A DNA stretch of 9,110 bases from Paracoccaceae bacterium (GCA_026982255.1 JALSHL010000285.1:1-9110), one strand, 5' to 3'; positions 1-6,773 are shown, numbered from the stretch's first letter. Made by a program: numbers and translations. Notes: generated by a model not told the origin, from the sequence alone.

Positions 1-238
1 CCTCCACGGTCATCGTTACACGTTTGCGCGTCAGGTTGACCCGCGCGCCATGCACTTCCGGCAGGCGGTTCAGGGCCGTTTCAACACCGGTGATACAGGC
101 GGCACAATGGATGGTCGGCAGCGACAACTCGATCCGCCGCAGTTCGTCTGAACGACGCACCCCGAGGGATTTTGCCTTGTCATCCGGAAAGGCTACGCAG
201 GCCGGACAAACGGCAATCGATGCGGTCTCGTCACTCAT
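1..238 (-). CDS. ccoI: CcoI/FixI copper-translocating P-type ATPase, N-terminal part (runs off left edge)
   Basis: Only the first 79 codons are present; the gene continues beyond base 1. The translation holds a CPAC pair (C11, C14) followed by a heavy-metal-associated domain around residues 34-79 with the metal site C45-A-A-C48. Family knowledge: CcoI/FixI is a P1B-type ATPase of the inner membrane that exports Cu(I) needed to build the haem-CuB centre of cbb3 oxidase. The membrane helices, DKTGT phosphorylation site and CPC motif would lie outside the window. The ATG (236-238) overlaps the last codons of ccoH by 8 bases, which implies translational coupling in a ccoGHI(S) operon. The identification rests on the two Cys pairs plus position after ccoH; a generic CopA is less likely in this context. 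ccoS, the usual next gene, would be off the window. Confidence 0.9.
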   Translation of the reverse strand, partial: MSDETASIAVCPACVAFPDDKAKSLGVRRSDELRRIELSLPTIHCAACITGVETALNRLPEVHGARVNLTRKRVTMTVE

Positions 239-695
239 CCCCGCCAGTCACATAGAATTCCAGCCGCTGGATCAGGGCCACATCGTCACGGCTCAGCGCC
301 TCCACATAGGCATACCATTTGCCGTCATACAGATCGGTGTCCGCCACATAGCGGTCCCCGACGACATAGAGCGCCGGCTCCTGGTCATCCTTGGCGATGG
401 TCGGGCGTCCGATACGCACTTTCAGATCCTTCGGATAGACCGGCTTCCCTTCGGCATCGGTAATTGTCAATTCGAACCGGCCGTCGACATTTTCGGCCTT
501 CAGCGTCCAGCCGAGTGCCGACTGTGCCGCCGCCTGGTCATTGAACTTCTGCGAAGCGACATAGGAGTTCTTTACCTCCAGCCCCGGAAAAGTGTTTACC
601 GCCGAAAACGCCATATAGAAATTGACGGCGAAGATCACCGCAAAGGCACTGAAGGTGATGATAAAGACCGTGCGGCCGGTGATCTCTCTGGTCAT
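231..695 (-). CDS. ccoH: CcoH/FixH cbb3 oxidase assembly protein
   Basis: A 154-residue protein with one hydrophobic segment near the N terminus (about residues 8-30), followed by a soluble, presumably periplasmic, domain of about 120 residues ending in GGDE. This matches the size and topology of FixH/CcoH. Family knowledge: CcoH is a small membrane-anchored protein required for assembly or stability of the cbb3 oxidase, and its biochemical activity is not settled. The start ATG (693-695) overlaps the ccoG stop codon in an ATGA arrangement, and its own 3' end overlaps the ccoI start by 8 bases. It therefore lies in a tightly coupled operon and is probably expressed from the promoter upstream of ccoG. 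No truncation or frameshift is seen. Confidence 0.9.
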   Translation of the reverse strand: MTREITGRTVFIITFSAFAVIFAVNFYMAFSAVNTFPGLEVKNSYVASQKFNDQAAAQSALGWTLKAENVDGRFELTITDAEGKPVYPKDLKVRIGRPTIAKDDQEPALYVVGDRYVADTDLYDGKWYAYVEALSRDDVALIQRLEFYVTGGDE

Positions 696-2134
696 GGTGC
701 GTCCCCGTTGAATACTGTATCGACACTTGCCCGTTCCCCGTTGGTCTGCGCCTCGATCCAGATGCGCACATCCGTGCGGTCTCGGGTCGCGGCCGGCTCG
801 TCCGGGGACACGTTCAGGTATACCCTCTGGCTATAGGTCGTATCAGCGGGCACGACAATCATGTGGCCATCAATTCCCTGTAATTCAAGATCGAATTCTG
901 AATCATCATCCAGAGATTTCACACTGATGAGGAAAGTTTCCTCGCGCTGGAATTTGTTAAGAATACGGATGTCGTAGGTGTTGCGGATCGTGCCATCGGA
1001 CAACGTCACATAGACGGGATTGCGCACCGGCGTGATGTTCAACTGAACATCCGCACGCAGGAACAGCGCCGCCAGCAAACCGAGCCCTACAGCCCCCCAC
1101 AGGGTGAAATACATGATCGTGCGCGGACGCAGCAGATGCTTCCACATATTGCGCGGCGGTTTGCCCGCCCGCTCCAGCGGCTCGTCATTGGCAGTGATAT
1201 AGGCGATCAGCCCCGTCGGTTTGCCGACCTTGACCATCATCTCGTCGCAGGCGTCGATACACAGCGCACAGGTGATGCACTCCAGTTGCTGCCCGTCACG
1301 AATGTCGATACCCATCGGACAAACGGCCACACAGGCGTTGCAGTCAATGCAATCGCCCAGCTTGTCCGCGCCTTCGGCCTTGCGGTGTTTCCCGCGCGGC
1401 TCTCCACGCCATTCCCGATAGACGACGGTCATGGTGTCCTCGTCCATCATCGCCGCCTGGATACGCGGCCAGGGGCACATATAGGTGCAGACCTGCTCCC
1501 GCATGAAACCGCCGAAAATAAATGTCGTCGCGGTCAGACCGGCGATAAACCCGTAAGCCACAAACGGCGCCTTGAAGGTCACAAGGTCCACCAGCAACGT
1601 CGGCGCATCGGCAAAATAGAATACCCACGCCCCGCCGGTCGCCACAGCGATCAGCAACCAGACAATCCACTTGGTAAACCGCAACCGCACCTTGTGCAGA
1701 TTCCACTTCTGCCGGTGCAGGCGGATGCGGGCATTGCGGTCCCCCTCGATCCAGCGCTCCACCAGAATATAGAGGTCGGTCCAGATGGTCTGCGGGCAGG
1801 CATAGCCGCACCAGACCCGCCCGAGCGCCGAGGTAAACAGAAACAGCCCCAGACCGGCCATGATCAGCAGGCCGGCAACAAAATAGAACTCGTAGGGCCA
1901 GATTTCGATCCAGAAGAAATAGAACCGCCGGTTCGCCATATCGATCAGCACCGCCTGGTCCGGCAAACCCGGACCACGATCCCAACGGATCCAGGGCGTG
2001 ATATAGTAAATGCCCAGCGTAACAATCATCAGCCACCATTTCAGCTGACGAAACTTGCCTTTCACCCTTTTTGGGAAAATCGGCTCGCGTGCGGCATAGA
2101 GTTGCGGCGGGGTTTCTTCGGTGTCAGTGCTCAC
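692..2134 (-). CDS. ccoG: CcoG/FixG (RdxA/B-type) membrane-bound polyferredoxin of cbb3 oxidase biogenesis
   Basis: A 480-residue protein if the GTG at 2132-2134 is the start. It has about five membrane segments (near residues 32-48, 82-102, 155-175, 190-210 and 339-359). A cytoplasmic region carries two CxxCxxCxxxC ferredoxin clusters (C262, C265, C268, C272 and C286, C289, C292, C296). Extra Cys pairs occur in WCGYACP and CTYMCP. The C-terminal ~110 residues fit the Ig-like FixG C-terminal domain. Family knowledge: CcoG is reported in Rhodobacter as a cupric reductase that supplies Cu(I) for cbb3 assembly. Start choice: an ATG five codons upstream (2147-2149, 485 residues) is in frame but preceded only by a weak ACGGAC, whereas GGAGG (2140-2144) sits 5 bases before the GTG. 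An FNR box and a -10-like hexamer lie upstream, and it heads the ccoGHI operon. Confidence 0.95.
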   Translation of the reverse strand: MSTDTEETPPQLYAAREPIFPKRVKGKFRQLKWWLMIVTLGIYYITPWIRWDRGPGLPDQAVLIDMANRRFYFFWIEIWPYEFYFVAGLLIMAGLGLFLFTSALGRVWCGYACPQTIWTDLYILVERWIEGDRNARIRLHRQKWNLHKVRLRFTKWIVWLLIAVATGGAWVFYFADAPTLLVDLVTFKAPFVAYGFIAGLTATTFIFGGFMREQVCTYMCPWPRIQAAMMDEDTMTVVYREWRGEPRGKHRKAEGADKLGDCIDCNACVAVCPMGIDIRDGQQLECITCALCIDACDEMMVKVGKPTGLIAYITANDEPLERAGKPPRNMWKHLLRPRTIMYFTLWGAVGLGLLAALFLRADVQLNITPVRNPVYVTLSDGTIRNTYDIRILNKFQREETFLISVKSLDDDSEFDLELQGIDGHMIVVPADTTYSQRVYLNVSPDEPAATRDRTDVRIWIEAQTNGERASVDTVFNGDAP

Positions 2135-2139
2135 AGGAG

Positions 2140-2144
2140 CCTCC
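2140..2144 (-). promoter_or_regulatory. Shine-Dalgarno GGAGG that favours the GTG start of ccoG
   Basis: Read on the minus strand, GGAGG is followed by CTCCT and then GTG (2134-2132). The spacing of 5 bases is good. The site lies inside the coding sequence if translation instead began at the ATG at 2149, so it argues for the shorter protein. It is not proof, because both starts may be used. Confidence 0.6.
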
Positions 2145-2168
2145 AGCATGTCCGTATATTAACTGCCA

Positions 2169-2174
2169 CTAATA
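2169..2174 (-). promoter_or_regulatory. Possible -10 element of the ccoGHI promoter
   Basis: On the minus strand the hexamer TATTAG (4 of 6 matches to TATAAT) lies 21 bases downstream of the FNR box at 2196-2209. This is within a base of the class II FNR arrangement, in which the box is centred near -41.5. Transcription would start near 2162. Weak on its own; supported by its spacing. Confidence 0.45.
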
Positions 2175-2195
2175 TGCTCAATGGCTGCAAAAACC

Positions 2196-2209
2196 TTGAT
2201 CTATGTCAA
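2196..2209 (-). promoter_or_regulatory. FNR/FnrL box upstream of ccoG
   Basis: TTGATCTATGTCAA matches the FNR consensus TTGAT-N4-ATCAA at 9 of 10 defined positions (GTCAA replaces ATCAA; on the minus strand it reads TTGAC-N4-ATCAA). It sits between the ccoNOQP terminator and the ccoG start, so it most likely gives ccoGHI its own low-oxygen-induced promoter. The regulator gene fnrL is in the same window. Confidence 0.85.
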
Positions 2210-2232
2210 GGAATCTGCCTAGATAGGAAAAG

Positions 2233-2257
2233 GCCTGATCGGCAGAACCGATCAGGC
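2233..2257 (-). terminator. Intrinsic terminator after ccoNOQP
   Basis: A perfect 10-bp stem (GCCTGATCGG / CCGATCAGGC) closes a 5-base loop. On the minus strand it is followed by CTTTTCC, a short T-tract. It lies about 50 bases beyond the ccoP stop and just upstream of the ccoG FNR box, so it should end the ccoNOQP transcript and insulate ccoG. Confidence 0.75.
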
Positions 2258-2262
2258 AGTTG

Positions 2263-2283
2263 GCGTCACAACAACCGTGACGC
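2263..2283 (-). repeat. Perfect 7-bp inverted repeat downstream of ccoP
   Basis: GCGTCAC (2263-2269) and GTGACGC (2277-2283) are perfect inverted copies around a 7-base spacer. It can form a stem-loop in the ccoP 3' UTR, between the hairpin over the stop codon and the terminator. No T-tract follows, so it may serve transcript stability rather than termination. Binding of a dimeric regulator is an alternative. Confidence 0.5.
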
Positions 2284-2295
2284 AAGGGGAGTATC

Positions 2296-2320
2296 GGGTG
2301 GAGGCTATTCGCCTCCGCCC
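2296..2320 (-). repeat. Hairpin spanning the ccoP stop codon
   Basis: GGAGGC (2300-2305) and GCCTCC (2311-2316) pair around TATTC. Three more G-C pairs (2296-2298 with 2318-2320) follow one mismatch. In the mRNA the stop codon UAG falls partly in the loop and partly in the stem. The Gly-Gly-Gly-Glu codons of CcoP supply one arm, so the pairing may partly reflect GC-rich coding sequence. Confidence 0.4.
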
Positions 2321-3177
2321 AATTCGTGAACATATACCGCAACCTGGCGAATCTGTGCCTCGCTCAGCTTGTTGTCTACGGACCATGCAGGCATGACCCC
2401 GCGACGGGAATATGTAATTGTCTCGATAACAGTTGCAAGGTCGCCACCATACAGCCAGATACTGTCGGTCAGGTTCGGCGCTCCCATCTCGCGCAGACCC
2501 TTGCCGTCGTCCCCGTGACAGGCGGCGCAGTTGTCGGCAAAGACGACCGAACCATCCTCGACCAGCGTTTCATCCGTGGCCCGGCCCGACAGCGACAGAA
2601 CATACTGCGCTACAGAGGCGATTTCCTCGTCGGACAGATAGTCGTCGCCAAACGCCGGCATATCGGACAGGCGCGTGTCGTCGTCATCCTCGGAGCGGAT
2701 ACCGTGTTTGATCGTGGTATAGATCGATTCGATATCACCCCCCCAGAGCCAGTCGTCGTCCAGCAGGTTCGGGAAGCCGACAGCCCCCTCGGCGCCGGAA
2801 CCGTGGCACTGGATGCAGAAGGTGCGGAACACCGCCGCGCCCCCGTTGTTGGCATAGGTGCCGACCTCGGGGTCGGAGCCGATAGCCGCCAGATCGAGGC
2901 TGACGATTTTCGCGTCCAGCGGTGCGTTTTTCGCGCTGACCGCCGCGATATCCTCGGCCACGGCCCCGCGGGACGAATAGCCCAGCAGGCCCGGCGTGGC
3001 GCCCTTCACCAGCGGAATGGCCGGATACAGGATCATATAGATGATCCCCCAGATGATCGTCAGGTAGAACGTCCACAGCCACCAGCGCGGCATGGGCGTA
3101 TCAAGTTCGGTAATTCCGTCCCACTCATGGCCAGTGGTTCCGATATTTTTCTGTTTTGGTTCAGGTTTTCTAGCCAT
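2305..3177 (-). CDS. ccoP: CcoP, dihaem cytochrome c subunit III of cbb3-type oxidase
   Basis: 290 residues. A short cytoplasmic N terminus is followed by a membrane anchor at about residues 31-56. Two cytochrome c domains then face the periplasm, with haem motifs CIQCH (121-125) and CAACH (217-221). Candidate axial methionines lie in MPAF (M173) and MPAW (M262). Family knowledge: CcoP takes electrons from soluble or membrane cytochromes c and passes them to CcoO and CcoN. The start ATG (3175-3177) is three bases after the ccoQ stop, and the ribosome site AAGGAA lies in the end of ccoQ. It is the last gene of the ccoNOQP transcript and is followed by three hairpins, the last with a T-tract. 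Length and motifs are typical; nothing is missing. Confidence 0.98.
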   Translation of the reverse strand: MARKPEPKQKNIGTTGHEWDGITELDTPMPRWWLWTFYLTIIWGIIYMILYPAIPLVKGATPGLLGYSSRGAVAEDIAAVSAKNAPLDAKIVSLDLAAIGSDPEVGTYANNGGAAVFRTFCIQCHGSGAEGAVGFPNLLDDDWLWGGDIESIYTTIKHGIRSEDDDDTRLSDMPAFGDDYLSDEEIASVAQYVLSLSGRATDETLVEDGSVVFADNCAACHGDDGKGLREMGAPNLTDSIWLYGGDLATVIETITYSRRGVMPAWSVDNKLSEAQIRQVAVYVHELGGGE

Positions 3178-3180
3178 TTT

Positions 3181-3339
3181 CTATTCCTTGAACTCGTCAT
3201 TGCGGAACGGGGTATCCGCGATGTTTTTATACAGTTCCTTGGTGCCCGGGCGAAACGCCCAGACAATAACCCCGATAAAGATCAGGAACAGCGCCAGAAG
3301 AGCCCAGCTGTCGGCAAACTCGCGTAGAATCGTATACAT
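3181..3339 (-). CDS. ccoQ: CcoQ, small membrane subunit of cbb3-type oxidase
   Basis: A 52-residue protein beginning MYTILREFADSW and ending RNDEFKE. It has a single hydrophobic helix at about residues 12-29, then FRPG and a polar tail containing ADTPF, the usual CcoQ/FixQ pattern. Family knowledge: CcoQ is a single-span subunit that helps stabilise the complex, probably through CcoP. The start ATG (3337-3339) is preceded by AGGAGA, which overlaps the ccoO stop codon. The stop TAG (3181-3183) is three bases from the ccoP start. This spacing fits translational coupling of ccoO, ccoQ and ccoP. Confidence 0.95.
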   Translation of the reverse strand: MYTILREFADSWALLALFLIFIGVIVWAFRPGTKELYKNIADTPFRNDEFKE

Positions 3340-3348
3340 ATCGTTCTC

Positions 3349-4074
3349 CTAACGGCTTGCGGCAGGCTGGAAGGTGTCGAAATCGACCAGCGTTCCGAGC
3401 ATCTGCAGATAGGCGATCAGCGCATCCATCTCGGTCAGCTCCGGCTGTCCGTCGAAATTCCGCGTCTGCGCCTTGGGATAGCGGGCCAGCAGCCCGTCCC
3501 AATCCGCATCCGGGTCCGCCTGCGCCAGGAAGTCGGCACGGGCATTCTCGATCATCTCGTCGGTATAGGGAACCCCGACACGGCGGTTGGCGATCAGGTG
3601 ATCCTCGATCGTCTTGCCGTCAAGCTTCCGGTCGAGCAGGAACGCATAGGACGGCATGATCGACACCGGCACTACGGACTGCGGATTTCTCAAATGGTCC
3701 ACATGCCATTTGTCGGAATAACGGCCACCCACACGGGCCAGATCCGGCCCGGTGCGCTTGGAACCCCACTGGAACGGATGATCATACATCGACTCCGCCG
3801 CCAGTGAATAATGCCCGTAGCGTTCCACCTCGTCACGCAACGGCCGGATCATCTGGCTGTGACAGACGTAGCACCCTTCGCGGATGTAGATGTCGCGTCC
3901 GGCCAGTTCCAGCGGGCTGTAGGGGCGCACCCCTTCAACCTTCTCGATCGTGCCTTCCAGATAGAAGAGCGGAACAATCTCGACGAGACCGCCGATGGTC
4001 ACCACCAGAAAGCTGAGGACCAGCAACAGGGTGGCGTTCTTTTCGATTATCTTGTGTTTATCAAGAATACCCAT
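3349..4074 (-). CDS. ccoO: CcoO, monohaem cytochrome c subunit II of cbb3-type oxidase
   Basis: 241 residues from the ATG at 4072-4074 (MGILDKHKIIEKNATLL), the conserved family start. One N-terminal membrane helix at about residues 12-34 anchors a periplasmic cytochrome c domain. The haem motif is CYVCH (68-72) and the probable axial ligand is M140 in IMPSY. The conserved stretch RYGHYSLAAESMYDHPFQW is also present. Family knowledge: CcoO is essential for assembly and relays electrons from CcoP to CcoN. The frame is open 19 codons further upstream, but that would overlap the ccoN end and precede the conserved start. The 10-base gap to the ccoN stop and the upstream GAGGG/GGAAA support the ATG at 4074. 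No defects are visible. Confidence 0.98.
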   Translation of the reverse strand: MGILDKHKIIEKNATLLLVLSFLVVTIGGLVEIVPLFYLEGTIEKVEGVRPYSPLELAGRDIYIREGCYVCHSQMIRPLRDEVERYGHYSLAAESMYDHPFQWGSKRTGPDLARVGGRYSDKWHVDHLRNPQSVVPVSIMPSYAFLLDRKLDGKTIEDHLIANRRVGVPYTDEMIENARADFLAQADPDADWDGLLARYPKAQTRNFDGQPELTEMDALIAYLQMLGTLVDFDTFQPAASR

Positions 4075-4084
4075 TTTCCGACCC

Positions 4085-5683
4085 TCACTCAGCAGGAACT
4101 GCGGTTCTGGATACGGCGGCGCCGCGTCCAAGCATCGTCATTCTAAGGTTGTAGGCCATGATCACCGCGCCGGTCAGATACATCAGACCGCCGGTGCCAC
4201 GCACCACATACATCGGGAACTTGGCAGCTACCGTGTCGGCAAAAGAGTTCACGAGGAAGCCCTGCGCGTCGACTTCACGCCACATCAGCCCTTCCATGAT
4301 ACCCGAAACCCACATGGCCGAGGCATAGAGAACGATACCGATTGTTGCCAGCCAGAAGTGCCAGCTTACCAGTTTCGTGCTGTACAGACCGGCACGGTTC
4401 CACAGACGCGGCGTCAGGAAGTAGAGCGCCCCGAAGGTGATCATGCCGTTCCAGCCGAGCGCACCGGAATGCACGTGACCGATAGTCCAGTCGGTGTAAT
4501 GCGACAGGGAGTTCACAGCCTTGATCGCCATCATCGGACCCTCGAAGGTCGACATGCCGTAGAAGCCGATGGAAACCGCCATCATCCGCAAAATCGGATC
4601 GGTCCGCAGCTTGTCCCATGCACCCGAAAGCGTCATCAGACCGTTGATCATGCCACCCCAGGACGGCATCCACAGGATCACCGACATCACCATGCCCAGC
4701 GTCTGCGCCCAGTCGGGCAGCGCCGTGTAGTGCAGGTGGTGCGGACCGGCCCAGATATACAGGAAGATCAGCGCCCAGAAGTGGATGATCGACAGTTTGT
4801 AGGAATAGACCGGACGGTTCGCCTGTTTCGGCACAAAATAGTACATCATGCCCAGGAAACCGGCGGTCAGGAAGAAGCCAACCGCGTTATGGCCGTACCA
4901 CCACTGTGTCAACGCGTCCTGCACACCCGCGAACAGCGAGTAGGATTTGGAGCCGAGGAAGGAAACCGGCACCGCCATGTTGTTGATGACGTGCAGCATG
5001 GCAATCGTGACGATGAACGCCAGATAGAACCAGTTGGCCACATAGATATGCGGCTCCTTGCGTTTGAAGATCGTGCCGAGGAAAACCACAAGATAGGCAA
5101 CCCAGACAATGGTCAGCCAGATATCGACGAACCACTCCGGTTCGGCATATTCACGGCTCTGCGTGGAACCGAGAATATAGCCGGTCGCCGCCAGCACGAT
5201 GAACAGCTGGTAGCCCCAGAACACGAACCACGCCAGACCGCCACCGAACAGGCGGGCCGCTGTCGTGCGCTGCACCACATAGAAAGAGGTCGCGATCAGC
5301 GCGTTGCCACCAAAAGCGAAAATCACCGCCGAGGTATGCAGCGGGCGCAACCGGCCGAAGTTCAGGTAGGGCCCGAAAATATCGCTGTAGTTGATTTCGG
5401 GAAACGCCAGAGCAAAGGCGATCCAGACGCCGACGGAAAACCCGACAACCCCCCAGAGCACCGTCGCAATCACGCCGGCGCGAACGACACCGTCCATATA
5501 TCCGGTTTCTGCCGGTTTACGTTTGTCACCCATCTGGCCGATCGAATAGACAAACCACCAGGCTGCTGCTGCGGCAACGATAACGGCGGAGACCTGATAA
5601 GCCAGATCCTTTCCGAAATTCGCGGCCATCGCTGCACCGAGGACAACAAGCCCCAGCACGATTACCTTAATACCATTCCACAT
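4085..5683 (-). CDS. ccoN: CcoN, catalytic haem-copper subunit I of cbb3-type oxidase
   Basis: 532 residues and polytopic. The haem-copper ligands are all present: H116 (low-spin haem b), H265 (CuB, WYGHNAV), H315 and H316 (CuB, AGPHHLHY), H403 (haem b3) and H405 (haem b) in IGHVHSG. Y309, six residues before H315, is the cross-linked tyrosine special to cbb3 oxidases, and E381 (TFEGP) matches the conserved proton-path glutamate. Family knowledge: this C-type oxidase reduces O2 to water at very low O2 tension and pumps protons. The N terminus is about 58 residues longer than in the Pseudomonas stutzeri enzyme; the ligand spacing is the same. The ribosome site GAGGG lies just upstream. It is the first gene of ccoNOQP, under the FNR box at 5773-5786. 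Confidence 0.98.
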   Translation of the reverse strand: MWNGIKVIVLGLVVLGAAMAANFGKDLAYQVSAVIVAAAAAWWFVYSIGQMGDKRKPAETGYMDGVVRAGVIATVLWGVVGFSVGVWIAFALAFPEINYSDIFGPYLNFGRLRPLHTSAVIFAFGGNALIATSFYVVQRTTAARLFGGGLAWFVFWGYQLFIVLAATGYILGSTQSREYAEPEWFVDIWLTIVWVAYLVVFLGTIFKRKEPHIYVANWFYLAFIVTIAMLHVINNMAVPVSFLGSKSYSLFAGVQDALTQWWYGHNAVGFFLTAGFLGMMYYFVPKQANRPVYSYKLSIIHFWALIFLYIWAGPHHLHYTALPDWAQTLGMVMSVILWMPSWGGMINGLMTLSGAWDKLRTDPILRMMAVSIGFYGMSTFEGPMMAIKAVNSLSHYTDWTIGHVHSGALGWNGMITFGALYFLTPRLWNRAGLYSTKLVSWHFWLATIGIVLYASAMWVSGIMEGLMWREVDAQGFLVNSFADTVAAKFPMYVVRGTGGLMYLTGAVIMAYNLRMTMLGRGAAVSRTAVPAE

Positions 5684-5733
5684 GGTTCCCTCTTCCTTTC
5701 GAAGGGGCGCAGATACACTACGCCCGTCATCAC

Positions 5734-5763
5734 ATTATCGTGCGGTTTTGCGACGGAAGACAA
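5734..5763 (-). promoter_or_regulatory. Possible sigma70-type promoter of ccoNOQP
   Basis: On the minus strand TTGTCT (5763-5758) and GATAAT (5739-5734, 5 of 6 matches to TATAAT) are separated by 18 bases. The transcript would start near 5728. The FNR box at 5773-5786 would then be centred near -52, not at the textbook -41.5. The class II position would place the -10 at 5750-5745, which reads CAAAAC and is poor. The assignment of this promoter is therefore uncertain. Confidence 0.4.
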
Positions 5764-5772
5764 AAACCGGCA

Positions 5773-5786
5773 TTGACCTAGATCAA
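5773..5786 (-). promoter_or_regulatory. FNR/FnrL box upstream of ccoN
   Basis: On the minus strand it reads TTGATCTAGGTCAA, 9 of 10 matches to TTGAT-N4-ATCAA. It lies 90 bases before the ccoN start with no gene between. FnrL activation of ccoNOQP under low oxygen is known in Rhodobacter, and this is the obvious site for it here. Confidence 0.9.
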
Positions 5787-5820
5787 TTGGCTCCTGCTAA
5801 TCACAACTGTTTCCCGCTAA

Positions 5821-5844
5821 ATACTCCGAAAAACACCGGAGTAT
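5821..5844 (-). repeat. Inverted repeat between fnrL and ccoN, possible weak fnrL terminator
   Basis: ATACTCCG (5821-5828) and CGGAGTAT (5837-5844) form a perfect 8-bp stem with an 8-base loop, 89 bases after the fnrL stop. On the minus strand it is followed only by TTTAGCG counting the last stem base, so the T-tract is poor. A second 6-bp repeat (TTCGGG 5905-5910 / CCCGAA 5917-5922) sits nearer fnrL, also without a T-tract. Otherwise I see nothing in 5845-5932. Confidence 0.4.
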
Positions 5845-5932
5845 GCGCAAATGCCGCAGCACACGAACTCCATATCACATCGGGGAACAATGGGAATGCG
5901 ACTATTCGGGAATCACCCCGAAAAACGGCAAA

Positions 5933-6682
5933 CTAGGACACCATGCCGCCATCGGAATCATCGCCGGCCTCGTCCAGCAGCGCCACGAAGTCCGGAACGC
6001 GGACATGGCGCGAATCCTCCAGCACGATCACACCGGCCTTTTTCAGCGCCGAAATCTGGCGCGAGACCGTCTCGATCGTCAGCCCCAGATAATCGGCCAT
6101 CGCCTCGCGCGTCAGCGGCAGGGAAAAAACCAGCCCGTCGGCCACGGTCTGTTGGGTCAGATTGGCATCGCGCCGCGCCAGAATCGCCAGCAGGCTGGCG
6201 ATTTTCTCGCGCGCGGTCTTGCGGCCCAGCAGCAGCATCCAGTCCCGCGCCGCATCCAGATCGTCCAGCGTCATTTCCAGCAACCGCCGCTCCAGCGCCG
6301 GCATCCTGGTCACCAGCGCCTCGAACTCGCTGGCCTTGAAGCGGCAGATACGCACCTCGTTTGCCGCCACCACGTCGAAGGACACCGTCGGCCGCCCGGG
6401 CCGCCCGATGAAATCCGACGGCAACAGCAGGCCGACCATCTGGCGCCGCCCGTCCGCCATTGTCCGCGACAGCGTCGCCACACCGCTTACAACCGAGCCG
6501 ATCACATCCATCGGCTCGCCGGCCCAGGCGATGGTTTCGCCCGCCTTGTAGGTCTTGTAGGACTTGATCGCGTCCAGCTTTACCAGCTCTGGCGGCTCGC
6601 AATAAGCGCAGACCGCGCGATGCCGGATCGGGCAATCGGCGCAGCGTTCGTGATCCTGCATTATGACGGGGGCCTGCAACAT
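5933..6682 (-). CDS. fnrL: FnrL, oxygen-sensing [4Fe-4S] Crp/Fnr-family transcription regulator
   Basis: 249 residues. The N terminus carries C14, C17, C25 and C28, and C113 lies further in (VRICRF). C14, C17, C25 and C113 match the cluster ligands known for Rhodobacter FnrL; C28 is an extra Cys. A cAMP-binding-type beta-roll (about residues 35-120) leads to a dimerisation helix (about 127-160) and a winged helix-turn-helix (about 190-230). Its recognition helix holds ETVSR (204-208), the FNR-type E..SR that reads TTGAT half-sites. Family knowledge: the cluster is lost on contact with O2, which stops DNA binding. The start ATG is preceded by AGGAGA eight bases or so upstream; M8 is a less likely start. 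It is divergent from hemN, sharing an FNR box, and upstream of ccoNOQP, its expected target. Confidence 0.95.
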   Translation of the reverse strand: MLQAPVIMQDHERCADCPIRHRAVCAYCEPPELVKLDAIKSYKTYKAGETIAWAGEPMDVIGSVVSGVATLSRTMADGRRQMVGLLLPSDFIGRPGRPTVSFDVVAANEVRICRFKASEFEALVTRMPALERRLLEMTLDDLDAARDWMLLLGRKTAREKIASLLAILARRDANLTQQTVADGLVFSLPLTREAMADYLGLTIETVSRQISALKKAGVIVLEDSRHVRVPDFVALLDEAGDDSDGGMVS

Positions 6683-6724
6683 TCGGTCGTCTCCTGACGT
6701 GGTTATTCTCTTGTAATTTAAACA

Positions 6725-6738
6725 TTGATCTCGATCAA
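6725..6738. promoter_or_regulatory. Perfect FNR/FnrL box shared by divergent fnrL and hemN
   Basis: TTGATCTCGATCAA matches TTGAT-N4-ATCAA at all ten defined positions. Its centre is 42 bases before the A of the hemN ATG (6774). This is the spacing of a class II activator site if hemN transcription starts at or next to its start codon. On the fnrL side no good -10 lies at the matching distance, so the effect on fnrL may be absent or repressive. Confidence 0.92.
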
Positions 6739-6773
6739 GGCGCGTTCAAGACCTCTGTGGCTATTTGCCCGCC

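Noticed and set aside
1136..2329. Long plus-strand frame (397 codons) antisense to ccoG
   Set aside because: Low-complexity R/H/Q/P composition opposite a clear CcoG; no domain or ribosome site.
4075..4131. N-terminal extension of CcoO by 19 residues
   Set aside because: It would overlap the ccoN 3' end by 47 bases, and it is unlike the conserved family start at MGILDKH; the ATG at 4074 has a suitable upstream purine stretch.
3995..5776. Long plus-strand open frame (593 codons) antisense to ccoN
   Set aside because: Its translation is rich in H, R, Q and P with no recognisable domain, and it lies opposite a certain ccoN with intact ligands. It is a product of codon bias in the real gene.
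6765..6773. TTG start for hemN three codons upstream
   Set aside because: No ribosome site for it, and TTG is the rarer codon; the ATG at 6774 is also at the expected distance from the FNR box.
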